From the NCBI GenBank assembly GCA_038562165.1, contig JBCFAO010000022.1:1-64000 (forward strand): a stretch of 64,000 nucleotides of DNA, given 5' to 3'. Both the position numbers and the translations under genes were made by a program. How positions within the stretch are numbered: position 1 is the first letter of the stretch; each line of letters starts with the position of its first letter. Below the pieces are notes generated by a model. It did no database searches, was not told where the DNA came from, and saw nothing but the letters and a program-made list of their open reading frames with translations. The DNA comes from WRMS01 sp038562165. GTDB taxonomy: Bacteria; Bacillota; Peptococcia; DRI-13; UBA5745. This document shows positions 50,943 to 59,834 of the stretch, one piece after another.

Positions 50943-52925
50943 ATGGACGAAAGAATGCTTAATGAAGAATACCTCACCCGGATGAAAGCCTCCATTGTAG
51001 ACAGTTCCAACAATTTCATTGGTATTGCCGATCTGAAGGGCAGGCTGATCTACCTCAATAATGCAGCTTACGCCAAAATGGGCTATGGGCCGGAGGAACG
51101 GCCGGAATTTACAAGTATTGCCGACATCCATGCCAATGATTTTCACCACTTTGCGTTAAACGTTATTCAACCTATGGTATTTGAAAAAGGTTTCTGGAAT
51201 GGCACCGGCTATTTGCGCCATAAAAACGGCAGCGTCATTACCGTCGCCCAGTCCGTCTTCCCCGTCTGTGATGAGAAAGGCGTTATATACGGCATTGCCG
51301 CTGTCATCAGGGATATTGCCGAGATACCGGCAATTAATAAACGGGTCAAGAAGGACAGCGAGCTTTTTCAAAAGGTGCTGGACTCCGCTAGAATAGGCAT
51401 CGTTTTAATCAACATGAAAACCCATATAGTTGAGATGGTAAACTGTTTTATGCAGGAAATGCTGCAAATGAGGGCCGAGGAAATCATCGGGCAGAGATGC
51501 TGTGATGTATTGTGCCGGAGTTCTATGGATTTATGTCCCCATGTTAATGAGCGGGAACTGACCACCATCGTAACCGAAAGGGTTATTGAGCGGAAGGACG
51601 GCAGTCTGATTCCCGTTATTAAAACAGGTACCCGGATCACGATTGAAGACAAGGAATACCTGGTGGACAGCTTTGTGGATATCAGCCTTCAGAAAGATCT
51701 GGAGAAGAATCTTTTAGAGGCCAAGATCGCCGCCGAAGCCGCCAACCGGGGCAAAAGCGAATTTCTCTCCCGGATGAGCCACGAGATGCGGACCCCTTTA
51801 AATGCCATTGTGGGTATGGCCCGGATTGCCGGCTGCACCGACAGCCGGGAAAAATTGCAGGAAGCCATTAAAACCATTGAGGTATCCTCCCTGCATCTTT
51901 TGGATCTGATCAATGATGTGCTGGATCTGTCAAAGATTGAAGAAGGACGCCTGGATCTCAGCATTGAGCCTTTTTCTCTGGCGGCAATGGTGGAAAAAAT
52001 CAATTCGTTGATTAGGGAAAAAACCAGGGAGAAGGATATTCGCTTTGTTATCCGGGCGGATGAAGATATACCCCAGACTTTGGTGGGAGATTCCATGCGT
52101 TTATCTCAGGTATTGCTGAACTTTCTGTCTAACGCCGTTAAATTCACGCCGGAAAAAGGCGGGGTTGAGTTGAAGGTTTCATTGCAGGGGGTAGAAAATA
52201 ATAAGGCCCGGCTGCTGTTTTCGGTTAGGGATAATGGCATGGGCATTTCCCGGGATCAGTTGGAACGTTTGTTCCATCCCTTTGTACAAGCCGATGGTTC
52301 CATTTCCCGCAGGTTTGGCGGTACAGGGCTTGGGTTGGCTATCAACAAACGGATCCTTGCTTTAATGAACTCCGATATCTCTGTAGAAACAGAGGAAGGC
52401 CAGGGATCTTGCTTTTCCTTCGGCCTGGATTTGCCGGTGGCTGCCGCCAGTCCCGCAGGTGGTACGAGACCGGAGGAATTGGGGGAGATCAAAAATATTT
52501 ATGCCGGCAAACGGGGGCTGGTGGTGGATGATGTGGCGCTGAACCGGATCGTGACATTGGAACTTTTGGCGGAAACCGGTATGGTCATTGATGAAGCTGC
52601 TAACGGGCGGGAGGCCATCGACATGGTGGCGGAAAATGCCTATGATATCATTTTTATGGATGTGCAGATGCCAATAATGGACGGCTATGAGGCCACAAAA
52701 CAGATTCGCGCTATGGAAGGGCCGGCTAAAGATACCGTTATCATGGCCGTAAGCGCCAATGTGTTTAAAGAAGATGTGGAAAGCAGTTTAAAGGCGGGGA
52801 TGAACGCTCATATAGCCAAGCCCCTTAATATCAAGACGCTGATTTCTACGATCAACTGTTTTTTGGATAATCCTAAAAATTATGATGCCTCAGAGGATGA
52901 ACAAGTGAGCGAAGCCGTTGATTAA
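50943..52925 (+). CDS. soluble hybrid histidine kinase with two PAS domains
   Basis: This 660-residue sensor lacks membrane helices. Its order is PAS 1 (about 15-125), PAS 2 (about 135-250), HisKA with the phospho-accepting H280 in SHEMRTPLNAIVGM, HATPase_c (about 375-500; DNGMGISRDQL and GGTGLGLAI) and a receiver domain with D573 in FMDVQMPIMDGYEA. PAS 2 carries CCDVLC and CPH (residues about 190-205), which could bind a metal or iron-sulfur cluster. ATG 50943 is spaced properly from AAAGGTGA. Its 3' end overlaps the end of feoB by 36 bases. Confidence 0.92.
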   Translation: MDERMLNEEYLTRMKASIVDSSNNFIGIADLKGRLIYLNNAAYAKMGYGPEERPEFTSIADIHANDFHHFALNVIQPMVFEKGFWNGTGYLRHKNGSVITVAQSVFPVCDEKGVIYGIAAVIRDIAEIPAINKRVKKDSELFQKVLDSARIGIVLINMKTHIVEMVNCFMQEMLQMRAEEIIGQRCCDVLCRSSMDLCPHVNERELTTIVTERVIERKDGSLIPVIKTGTRITIEDKEYLVDSFVDISLQKDLEKNLLEAKIAAEAANRGKSEFLSRMSHEMRTPLNAIVGMARIAGCTDSREKLQEAIKTIEVSSLHLLDLINDVLDLSKIEEGRLDLSIEPFSLAAMVEKINSLIREKTREKDIRFVIRADEDIPQTLVGDSMRLSQVLLNFLSNAVKFTPEKGGVELKVSLQGVENNKARLLFSVRDNGMGISRDQLERLFHPFVQADGSISRRFGGTGLGLAINKRILALMNSDISVETEEGQGSCFSFGLDLPVAAASPAGGTRPEELGEIKNIYAGKRGLVVDDVALNRIVTLELLAETGMVIDEAANGREAIDMVAENAYDIIFMDVQMPIMDGYEATKQIRAMEGPAKDTVIMAVSANVFKEDVESSLKAGMNAHIAKPLNIKTLISTINCFLDNPKNYDASEDEQVSEAVD

Positions 52926-55010
52926 CAGGCAGAAGCAAATACCGATTGCCGTAGGCAAAAAGAAAGCCAGAAGGGCCCAGCGCCAGCTCTGGGTTTCTTT
53001 TTTTATGGTTAAAAATGTGGTGGCGCAGGGGAAATGGAAAAGGCAAAAGACCATGGCGCATAAAGCGGTGACCCAAGTCCAGCCGTTATCCAGCAGCAAG
53101 GTTTTTAAGGCCAGCAGGCTATCGGCATCCGTTAGGCTTGCGCCTGCTCCATAAGTCATAATAATCAAAGGAACCACAATTTCGTTAGCCGGAAAGCCCA
53201 GGATGAAGGCCATCAGAATTACGCCGTCCAAACCCATCAACCGGCCCGCCGGGTCCAAAAAGCCGGTGAAGTGGGCCAGCAGCGTTTGGCTGCCCGCATT
53301 GATGTTGGCTAAGAGCCAAATAATCAGGCCGGCCGGAGCGGCGGCAACCAAGGCCCGGCCTAAGACGAATAAGGTTCGGTCAAAAACGGAGCGGATAATC
53401 ACCTGATGGAATTGGGGCCGGCGGTAAGGCGGCAGTTCCAAAGCGAAAGAAGAGGGGATACCCTTGAGAAGCGTATGGGATAAAAAGGCCGATGAGAGAA
53501 AGGTCATGAGAATACCCAGCAGAATAAAAGCGGTCAGCAAAATGGTGAGACTAAGGGAGCCGGTGGCGCTCATGCTGAAATTGACGGTAAAGAACATGGT
53601 AATGATGGCGATGAGAGTAGGAAACCGGCCATTGCAGGGCACCAGGGAATTGGTTAGGACGGCAATCAGCCGTTCCCGGGGAGAATCAATGATACGGCAG
53701 CCGATAACGCCGGCGGCATTGCAGCCAAAGCCCATAGCCATGGTCAGGGCTTGTTTGCCGCAAGCGCCGCATTTCTGAAAATAATGATCCAGATTAAAAG
53801 CTACCCGGGGCAGATAGCCGGCGTCTTCCAAGAGGGTAAAAAGGGGAAAGAAAATGGCCATAGGCGGCAGCATTACCGAAACCACCCAGGTCAAAGTCCG
53901 GTAAACTCCTTCCACCAGCAATGAAGAGAGCCAGGCGGGAAAGCCCGACAGAAGCCGGGACAGGCCGTTTTCCAAAGCAAAAAATAAATGGGAAAGGGCA
54001 GCGGAAGGATAGTTGGCGCCAACGATGGTAATCCAGAAAACTAAGGCTAAAAGGGCCAGCATCAGGGGCATGCCGGTAAAACGGCCGGTAATCCAGTTGT
54101 CGATGAGGCGGTCCCGGCGGTGACTGTCCTCCCGGATGTGGCGGACAACCTTAGCGGCGATGGCTTCTGCTTCTTTGACCCCGGCGGCCGTGATTTCATC
54201 CCGGAGCCGGCAACTGTCGTAGCCGGCTTGGGCTAATTGACTGTGCAGCAGGTCTAGCTGCCGGGCAAGCTCCGGCAAAGCTTCAATATCCAGGGCGGCT
54301 TCTGTGGCCAGGGATTCCAGAAAACTGCCGTCTTTGTCCAGCAATTGCAGGGCCAGCCAATGCCGGGGCAAGGCGGGAGCCAAACCATCCAAAAAGGGCA
54401 GCAACCTGCTGATAGCCTTCTCTATGGGTTTGGGATAAGTGAGCCTGGGAATAAGGGGCCTTTTGGCTTTCTCCGCTTTGGCTTCCTCTTCTTTTGTTTC
54501 TTGGGACAGGACGGCGGCCTGCTCCATCAACTCGCTTATTCCCCGGCCGGCCCGGGCGCTGGCTCCCACCACCGGCAGGCCCAGCAACCGGGAAAGCTGG
54601 GGTAAATCCAGGACAATTTGCTTTTTAGCCGCTTCATCCAGTAAATTGACGCAAACCACTATGTTTTGGGTAATTTCCCTGATCTGCAGCACCAGGTTTA
54701 AATTTCGCTCCAGACAAGTGGCGTCGCAAACCACGATAACGGCCGAGGGACTGGCGAAGCAGAGGTAGTCTCTGGCTATCTTTTCTTCCACAGAGTGGGC
54801 CGATATGGAGTAAGTGCCAGGCAGATCCACGATCCTCCATTCCCTGCCGCCAAAAAAATGCCTGCCTTCAGCGCCGGCAACAGTTTTGCCCGGCCAGTTG
54901 CCCGTATGCTGGTGCATGCCGGTCAGGCTATTGAAGATGGTGGATTTGCCTACGTTGGGATTACCGGCCAAAGCAATAACGGGGGCGCTTAATCCAGCAT
55001 CTATTGCCAT
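52890..55010 (-). CDS. feoB: ferrous iron transporter FeoB
   Basis: FeoB is the GTPase-coupled inner-membrane Fe(II) importer. The 706-residue protein has an N-terminal G domain (GNPNVGKST near residue 16, DLPGTYS near 58, VNLLDEA near 118), a helical GDI region, and two Gate membrane domains (for example VSVMLPPMAIFFPLFTLLEDAGYLPR and GFGCNAAGVIGCRIIDSPRERLIAVLTNSLVPCNGRFP). It overlaps feoA by 10 bases. Iron-dependent control by a Fur- or DtxR-type repressor would be expected, but no clear box was identified. Confidence 0.96.
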   Translation of the reverse strand: MAIDAGLSAPVIALAGNPNVGKSTIFNSLTGMHQHTGNWPGKTVAGAEGRHFFGGREWRIVDLPGTYSISAHSVEEKIARDYLCFASPSAVIVVCDATCLERNLNLVLQIREITQNIVVCVNLLDEAAKKQIVLDLPQLSRLLGLPVVGASARAGRGISELMEQAAVLSQETKEEEAKAEKAKRPLIPRLTYPKPIEKAISRLLPFLDGLAPALPRHWLALQLLDKDGSFLESLATEAALDIEALPELARQLDLLHSQLAQAGYDSCRLRDEITAAGVKEAEAIAAKVVRHIREDSHRRDRLIDNWITGRFTGMPLMLALLALVFWITIVGANYPSAALSHLFFALENGLSRLLSGFPAWLSSLLVEGVYRTLTWVVSVMLPPMAIFFPLFTLLEDAGYLPRVAFNLDHYFQKCGACGKQALTMAMGFGCNAAGVIGCRIIDSPRERLIAVLTNSLVPCNGRFPTLIAIITMFFTVNFSMSATGSLSLTILLTAFILLGILMTFLSSAFLSHTLLKGIPSSFALELPPYRRPQFHQVIIRSVFDRTLFVLGRALVAAAPAGLIIWLLANINAGSQTLLAHFTGFLDPAGRLMGLDGVILMAFILGFPANEIVVPLIIMTYGAGASLTDADSLLALKTLLLDNGWTWVTALCAMVFCLFHFPCATTFLTIKKETQSWRWALLAFFLPTAIGICFCLLINGFAHLFIL

Positions 55011-55267
55011 GGCCGGGCCTCCCTTTCAATTAAAATATGCTGAGCATCTTCCTTGCGTAAAGCAATAACGGCTCCCCGTATATCATAGGCCATAGGATCG
55101 CCGCTGGGGCCTTGATGCAGACAGCGGACCAATGTGCCCTCCACCAGGCCCAAATCCTGTAAACGGCGCCGCATAGAGCCTTGTAAAGCCGATGAACGCA
55201 CCAGACCTCTGCCGCCGGGGAGCAGCCGGCTAAGCTGAGTAATCTGGTTTTCTATATGGTTATCCAT
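55001..55267 (-). CDS. feoA: FeoA, accessory protein of ferrous iron transport
   Basis: FeoA is a small SH3-like cytoplasmic protein needed for FeoB activity. The 88-residue protein has the typical core RRRLQDLGLVEGTLVRCLHQGPSGDPMAYDIRGAVIALRKEDAQHI. ATG 55267 was chosen because GGGAGGGG lies just ahead; the frame is open further upstream without a ribosome binding site. It is directly followed by feoB. Confidence 0.93.
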   Translation of the reverse strand: MDNHIENQITQLSRLLPGGRGLVRSSALQGSMRRRLQDLGLVEGTLVRCLHQGPSGDPMAYDIRGAVIALRKEDAQHILIEREARPWQ

Positions 55268-55356
55268 AAAATCCCCTCCCGGAATCCAGCTTCTTCTTCC
55301 CAATTTATGAGGGGTACTGCGGTTTGGTACGTTGTCTAACAGCAAGAAAAAGCCTC

Positions 55357-55373
55357 CGGTGATATTGTCACCG
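55357..55373. promoter_or_regulatory. palindrome in the feoA/ferredoxin divergent gap
   Basis: CGGTGA-TATTG-TCACCG (55357-55373) is a perfect 6-bp inverted repeat. On the minus strand it is followed by GAGGCTTTTT, so it could be an attenuator in the feoA leader. Its position could also make it an operator for the feoAB or ferredoxin promoters. The data do not decide between these. Confidence 0.4.
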
Positions 55374-55453
55374 ACTTTTCTGCCGGTTTTTTTGTAGGAT
55401 TATTTCATTATTGATGTAAAGCATATAAAGCATATTTAAGAAGGAGGAGCAAT

Positions 55454-55696
55454 ATGCAGAAAGATAAAATCTCCAAGGAGAAAATTTCTAAAGAGAAAAT
55501 CCCTAAAAAGAAAGCCAGAGTGCCCCGGGACCAATGTGTGGCCTGTGGCTGCTGTTTTAGTGCCTGCCCTCAAAAGGCAATAGCAATAATAAAGGGCGTG
55601 TATGCGGCTATCGATGAAAGCCTGTGTGTGGGCTGCGGTTTGTGCCTGCGGGCCTGTCCGGCTTCTATCATTGAAATGGTGGAGGTGCCGGCATGA
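55454..55696 (+). CDS. two-[4Fe-4S] ferredoxin with Lys-rich N-terminus
   Basis: This 80-residue protein has two ferredoxin motifs, CVACGCCFSACP (near residues 29-40) and CVGCGLCLRACP (near 57-68), after a 25-residue Lys/Glu/Ile-rich extension made of repeated KISKEK units. AGGAGG precedes the ATG. It overlaps the next gene by 4 bases. It probably passes electrons to or from the membrane Fe-S protein encoded next. Confidence 0.92.
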   Translation: MQKDKISKEKISKEKIPKKKARVPRDQCVACGCCFSACPQKAIAIIKGVYAAIDESLCVGCGLCLRACPASIIEMVEVPA

Positions 55697-56259
55697 AAAA
55701 ACATTGGTATGATTATCTTTGGCTATTCTCGGCTGCCTATTTGCTTCTCGGTTTTTTTAATATTCTTTTTGCCTGGGCGGGCCTGCTCTGTTTTTTTATC
55801 CCGCTGATTATCGCTATAACGAAAGGCAGCAAGGCCTACTGCAACCGCTATTGCGGCAGAGGCCAGCTTTTTGCTCTGTTAGGCGGCAGCCTGGGCCTTT
55901 CCCGCCAAAAAGACATTCCCTCTTTTTTGCGCAGCAAGCAGTTCCGCTACGGCTTTTTGGCCTTTTTCTTCACCATGTTCTTTCTTATGCTCTTTGCCAC
56001 CTGGCTGGTTTTTGCCGGTCAGCGCAGCCTCAGTGAGGCGGTGACCTTGCTGTGGACCTTTAAGCTGCCCTGGCATTGGGCCTATCACGGCACGGCTGTG
56101 CAGCCCTGGGTGGCTCAATTCGCCTTTGGCTTCTATAGTGTGATGCTGACCTCCACCACCCTGGGCCTGATTACCATGCTGCTCTTTAAGCCCCGTTCCT
56201 GGTGTGTTTATTGCCCCATGGGCACCATGACGCAATTGATTTGTAAAGCTAAGGCTTAA
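55693..56259 (+). CDS. NapH/NosR-like membrane Fe-S protein
   Basis: This 188-residue protein has four or five membrane helices and two cysteine motifs, YCNRYCGRGQL (near residue 50) and WCVYCPMGTMTQ (near 170). They resemble the CxxxCP motifs of NapH/NosR/RnfH-like proteins and lie on the cytoplasmic side of helices. It lacks the soluble ferredoxin domain of full-length NapH; the preceding ferredoxin gene supplies that function separately. Coupling to iron import is suggested by divergent feoAB but is inference. Confidence 0.82.
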   Translation: MKKHWYDYLWLFSAAYLLLGFFNILFAWAGLLCFFIPLIIAITKGSKAYCNRYCGRGQLFALLGGSLGLSRQKDIPSFLRSKQFRYGFLAFFFTMFFLMLFATWLVFAGQRSLSEAVTLLWTFKLPWHWAYHGTAVQPWVAQFAFGFYSVMLTSTTLGLITMLLFKPRSWCVYCPMGTMTQLICKAKA

Positions 56260-56411
56260 AAGGAAAACTAAGGACGGATAGGCTTCGTGAGTTTATCACA
56301 GAATAAAAAAGCAAAAAGCCATATAATACAGACGTAAAGAGAAACAGAACAATCCGCAAGAAGTTTTAAGCGGTTTATTGTATAAACTCATATTGCAAAG
56401 GAGGAATAGAT

Positions 56412-56720
56412 ATGTCTGTAATGACAATTACAAATGATAATTTTCAAAAAGAGGTTGTTGAAAGCGCCAAACCGGTGTTGTTGGACTTTTGGGCCGGCTG
56501 GTGCGGCCCCTGCCGGATGGTTTCACCGATTATCGATGAAATTGCCGAGGAGAAGCCGGATATTAAGGTTGGCAAGATCAATGTGGATGAGCAGCGGGAG
56601 CTGGCGGCGGCTTTTAATGTGATGAGCATTCCTACACTGGTAGTCATAAAAGAGGGCAAGGTAGTCAATCAGGCTATGGGCGCCAGGCCGAAGCAGCAAA
56701 TAGTGGCCATGCTGGACTGA
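56412..56720 (+). CDS. trxA: thioredoxin
   Basis: This 102-residue protein is a standard bacterial thioredoxin with the active site WAGWCGPCRM (near residue 30), the conserved KINVDEQ and cis-proline loop MSIPTLVVIKEG. AGGAGG precedes the ATG. A probable 5' hairpin (ACAATCCGC with GCGGTTTATTGT near 56349-56381) lies in its leader. It is monocistronic and ends in a strong terminator. Confidence 0.96.
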   Translation: MSVMTITNDNFQKEVVESAKPVLLDFWAGWCGPCRMVSPIIDEIAEEKPDIKVGKINVDEQRELAAAFNVMSIPTLVVIKEGKVVNQAMGARPKQQIVAMLD

Positions 56721-56745
56721 ATCCGGTAATGGCATTATATAAAGA

Positions 56746-56797
56746 AAAAGAAATCAGCCATGTTCAAGCGAAAGTCCTTGATCGGCTGATTTCTTTT
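56746..56797 (+). terminator. rho-independent terminator after trxA
   Basis: AAAGAAATCAGCC (56747-56759) pairs perfectly with GGCTGATTTCTTT (56784-56796) and ends in a T run. Confidence 0.85.
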
Positions 56798-57146
56798 ATC
56801 TTCTTTGTCCGCAGGGCCGTGGCAGTGGGCCGTGGAAGTGGGCAAGGGACGGTGGGCCATCGTGCAAAAAACGAGGTAATGCGGTCTTAATAGTAATTAT
56901 TGCGGCTCTAAAAGCTATTTTTTGATTAATTATGTGCATGATTTGGCATATTCCGCATATATGCACTCGCTTTTGCATAAGGCTGTCGCACAACCTCAAA
57001 TTTTGAGCACTGCCGCCCTCGGCTGCCCTCAACTGCCTTCGGCTGCCCTCGGCGGCACTTGCCGCGGTCTGCGGCCGGCCCCCCTGCGCCAGTACCCTAG
57101 CGCGGCAACGCCACAGACCAGTGCGTCCCGTTGACGATCCGGCCCA
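56798..57146. other. gene-free stretch with short tandem repeats
   Basis: No coding frame with a ribosome binding site was found. The left part has two GGGCCGTGGNAGTGGGC copies (about 56813-56844). The right part (57011-57060) has five 10-base units of the type GGCTGCCCTC/AACTGCCTTC/GGCTGCCCTC, followed by a GC-rich stretch up to the end of the Crp/Fnr gene. Their function is unknown. Confidence 0.55.
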
Positions 57147-57803
57147 TCACTCCCCAAGAGCCTTTAGCTTCTGACGGTCAGCGATTTCTATTGCGCCTCT
57201 TGTCAGACGCACCATTTGCTCAGACTGGAAATAGCGCAGCATTCTGGTTACCACCTCCCGGGCGGTGCCCAGATGATTGGCTATTTTCTCGTGAGTGAGA
57301 TGGAGGACACTGCTTTCTTCCAGGGCGCTTTCCTCCAGCAAAAAGGCGGCCAGCCGCTTATCGAAGCTTTTCCACATGATTTGCTCCATCAGCCACATGA
57401 CTTCCGAAAAACGGGTGGCCATGATCTGGTTGGTGTAGCCGGCCACTATAGCGGAACTGTCCATTAGCTCCTTATAAATATCCGGCGGAATGATCCAGAG
57501 CTCCGAGTCTTTTTCGGCTTCGATGGTAATGTCAAATTGAATGCTGGACATGATGCAAGAGGCTGAAAACAGGCAGATATCCCGCTCGAAAAGGCGGTAA
57601 AGAGTGATCTCCTTGCCTTCGTCGGAAAGGATATAGGCCCGCAACTGGCCGGAGGACAGAATAAATAAACCCACACAATCGTCGGCGCCATTATGCATCA
57701 TGGTGCCGGCGGCAACCCGGCGCTTCGATACAGACGACTCCAGCAGGACTTGTTCCTCAGGAGTCAATTTATGATAGATAGGAAAATAGGCGGCAAATTC
57801 CAT
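57147..57803 (-). CDS. Crp/Fnr-family transcription regulator
   Basis: This 218-residue regulator has an N-terminal cyclic-nucleotide-binding-type domain (about 1-130, with GLFILSSGQLRAYILSDEGKEITLYRLFERD) and a C-terminal winged HTH (about 145-215, LTHEKIANHLGTAREVVTRMLRYF). CSG-type cysteines of a canonical Fnr cluster are absent from the extreme N-terminus; one Cys pair (CLF ... CIM near residue 97-103) is present. ATG 57803 follows AGAAGGAG. It is the last gene of the split activase operon, 13 bases after the activase, so it may respond to redox state or to the pathway's metabolite. Confidence 0.88.
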   Translation of the reverse strand: MEFAAYFPIYHKLTPEEQVLLESSVSKRRVAAGTMMHNGADDCVGLFILSSGQLRAYILSDEGKEITLYRLFERDICLFSASCIMSSIQFDITIEAEKDSELWIIPPDIYKELMDSSAIVAGYTNQIMATRFSEVMWLMEQIMWKSFDKRLAAFLLEESALEESSVLHLTHEKIANHLGTAREVVTRMLRYFQSEQMVRLTRGAIEIADRQKLKALGE

Positions 57804-57816
57804 GGAACCACTCCTT

Positions 57817-58770
57817 CTAACCCACCTTGACGGCGCCTTTTTCGCATTTGTTGCCCCAGGCGTCGATGAGCTTATTGCCCCGGTAAACGCAGATGATTTC
57901 ACAATTGTTGGCGCAACCTGAGCATTCCCGGCCCCGGGTGGTGAAATCCTCTTGAGCCAGCTCAAAGCTGAAGGGCCGTTCTACCCCTTTGCGCTTGACC
58001 ATGATGGCCACGCCTAAAGCGCCGGTGAGATGACCATTGGCATCAACGATGACCTGATGGCCGGTAGCCGCCTCAAAAGCTTTTTTTACACCCACATTTT
58101 TGCTGACACCCCCCTGAAAGACGATGGGGGCCGCAATGCGCTTGCCTTTGCCTACATTATTAAGGTAGTTGGTGACCACGGCGTTGCAGAGGCCGGCGAT
58201 AATATCCTCTTTGCTGTGGCCGATCTGGGCCTTATGAACCAGGTCCGATTCCGCAAAGACGGTACAGCGGGCGGCGATAGGAGTGGGGTGCTTGGAGGTA
58301 AGGGCAATGGGGCCGAAATCTTCTACCGCCACCCCCAGCCTGGCGGCCTGGCTGGAGAGAAAAGAACCGGTGCCGGCGGCGCAAAGAGTATTCATGGCGT
58401 AGTCCACCACTATGCCGTTTTCCACCAGAATAATTTTAGAGTCCTGGCCGCCGATTTCAAAAATCGTCCTGACCTGGGGATACTGGCTGGTGGTGCCGAT
58501 GGCGTGAGCCGTAATCTCATTTTTGACCTCCACGGCGTCGGTGATGACGCCGATAAGCTTGCGGGCGCTGCCGGTGGTGCCAACTCCCACAATCTGGTAT
58601 CGGGAATGGTCCAGTTGATCCTTTAAAGAAACCAGGAGCCTTTTTACGGCTTGGACGGGATTGCCTTCGGTCCACAGGTAGTCGCTGGCCAGAATCTTAT
58701 TGTTGCGGTCGATAATCACTCCCTTAGTGGAAATGGAGCCGATATCGATACCGAGGTATGCCTTATTCAT
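57817..58770 (-). CDS. activase of 2-hydroxyacyl-CoA dehydratase type
   Basis: This 317-residue protein has one BadF/BadG/HgdC-type ATPase domain. GIDIGSISTKGVIIDR is at the N-terminus. The cluster cysteines appear in CAAGTGSFLSSQ (near residue 130) and ARCTVFAESDL (near 168), and GGQDSKII is near 108. It has a cysteine-rich tail (CSGCANNC ... NKC, near 280-310) missing from plain HgdC but matching the tail of the fused protein at 28.4-31.4 kb. It overlaps the HgdB-like gene by 4 bases. Confidence 0.9.
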   Translation of the reverse strand: MNKAYLGIDIGSISTKGVIIDRNNKILASDYLWTEGNPVQAVKRLLVSLKDQLDHSRYQIVGVGTTGSARKLIGVITDAVEVKNEITAHAIGTTSQYPQVRTIFEIGGQDSKIILVENGIVVDYAMNTLCAAGTGSFLSSQAARLGVAVEDFGPIALTSKHPTPIAARCTVFAESDLVHKAQIGHSKEDIIAGLCNAVVTNYLNNVGKGKRIAAPIVFQGGVSKNVGVKKAFEAATGHQVIVDANGHLTGALGVAIMVKRKGVERPFSFELAQEDFTTRGRECSGCANNCEIICVYRGNKLIDAWGNKCEKGAVKVG

Positions 58771-59834
58771 GCTTTGCCTTCCTTTCGCATAACCATCATA
58801 TCGTAAAAAGCCTCCAGCCGTGTCAAGATGCCGGCTTCGGCAGTCTGGGAATCAAAGCTGAAATAAAGAATGGGGATTTTATAGTCCTTGCTGATGTTTT
58901 GCAGCACCGGCATGGCGTCTATTTCGGGGGTGCAGCCGAAGGATTTGACGTGGATAATGCCGTCATAGCCCCGCTTGGCAAATTTCAGAGCCCGATCCAG
59001 GGTCATGGTGCCGGTAGCTCCTATATCGTAGCTGGAATAGCCTTTGATGTATTCCCGCATTTTTTTGGCCGGGGAGTGAAAGAGGCTGTTGGAAACATTC
59101 AAATAGCGGTCTACCACAATGCCCATTTTAGCCATTTCCCGCTCGATTTGATGGTTGCTGAAGCCGTCCATAATGGAATAATACTCGCCCACTACGCCTA
59201 CCCGCAGGGGCTTGGGGGGCTTATTTACCGGGATGCCTTTAAAACGCTTGATATAGTTGGAGGTTACGTATTTGGCCTCCTTGCGGCTTTCCACCAAGGA
59301 CAAGGCCTGGAGATAGTCCTCGTATAGCCGGTCAAAGGAACCTTCCTGCTGCTCAAAGCCGATATTCTTCCTTAGATAATCCTCGATTTGATCAATGCTT
59401 TCCACCATGTCAATGGAGGTCAGCAGGGCTGTGGAGAATTTTTTTAGAGACAGGCTGGGGCTGATTTTTTTGAATTCTTCATAAAAGCCCCTAATCCGCC
59501 GGTTTCTGGCCCGGGCCAGGTTGACAAAGACCACATCATAGCCCAGGTCCCGTAAAATCTGTTCGTGAAGCTCCCCGTAATAGCCCAGGCGGCAGACGCC
59601 GTCCACCTGGATCAAGGTATCGGCTCCCTTTTCGATGGCTTCGATGTAGCAGCCTAAATGAATTTTGAAGGGAGCGCAGACGTAATCGGGGCTGTATTTG
59701 CCGCCCAGCTCCAAGGTTTTTTTCGTCATGGGCGGCGGTGTTACATAATCGATTTCCAGGCCCCGGATCATCAGGTGGCGGATGGGAATATAATAGCTGC
59801 CGAAATGAGGGAAGGATATCTTACGCTTCTCCAT
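58767..59834 (-). CDS. HgdB-like 2-hydroxyacyl-CoA dehydratase family protein
   Basis: This 355-residue protein is the probable Fe-S partner of the activase. Cysteines lie in YVCAPFKIHLGCYIE, QVDGVCRLGYYGE and KSFGCTPEIDAMP. The family tail FSFDSQTAEAGILTRLEAFYDMM is intact. ATG 59834 follows GAAGGGAGG and overlaps the DUF2229 gene by 14 bases. As with the other copy, no CoA-transferase or racemase gene flanks it, so its substrate is open. Confidence 0.86.
   Translation of the reverse strand: MEKRKISFPHFGSYYIPIRHLMIRGLEIDYVTPPPMTKKTLELGGKYSPDYVCAPFKIHLGCYIEAIEKGADTLIQVDGVCRLGYYGELHEQILRDLGYDVVFVNLARARNRRIRGFYEEFKKISPSLSLKKFSTALLTSIDMVESIDQIEDYLRKNIGFEQQEGSFDRLYEDYLQALSLVESRKEAKYVTSNYIKRFKGIPVNKPPKPLRVGVVGEYYSIMDGFSNHQIEREMAKMGIVVDRYLNVSNSLFHSPAKKMREYIKGYSSYDIGATGTMTLDRALKFAKRGYDGIIHVKSFGCTPEIDAMPVLQNISKDYKIPILYFSFDSQTAEAGILTRLEAFYDMMVMRKEGKA

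Noticed and set aside
55268..55453. Fur or DtxR box between feoA and the ferredoxin gene
   Set aside because: AT-rich segments exist, but none matches a 19-bp Fur or DtxR consensus well enough by eye.
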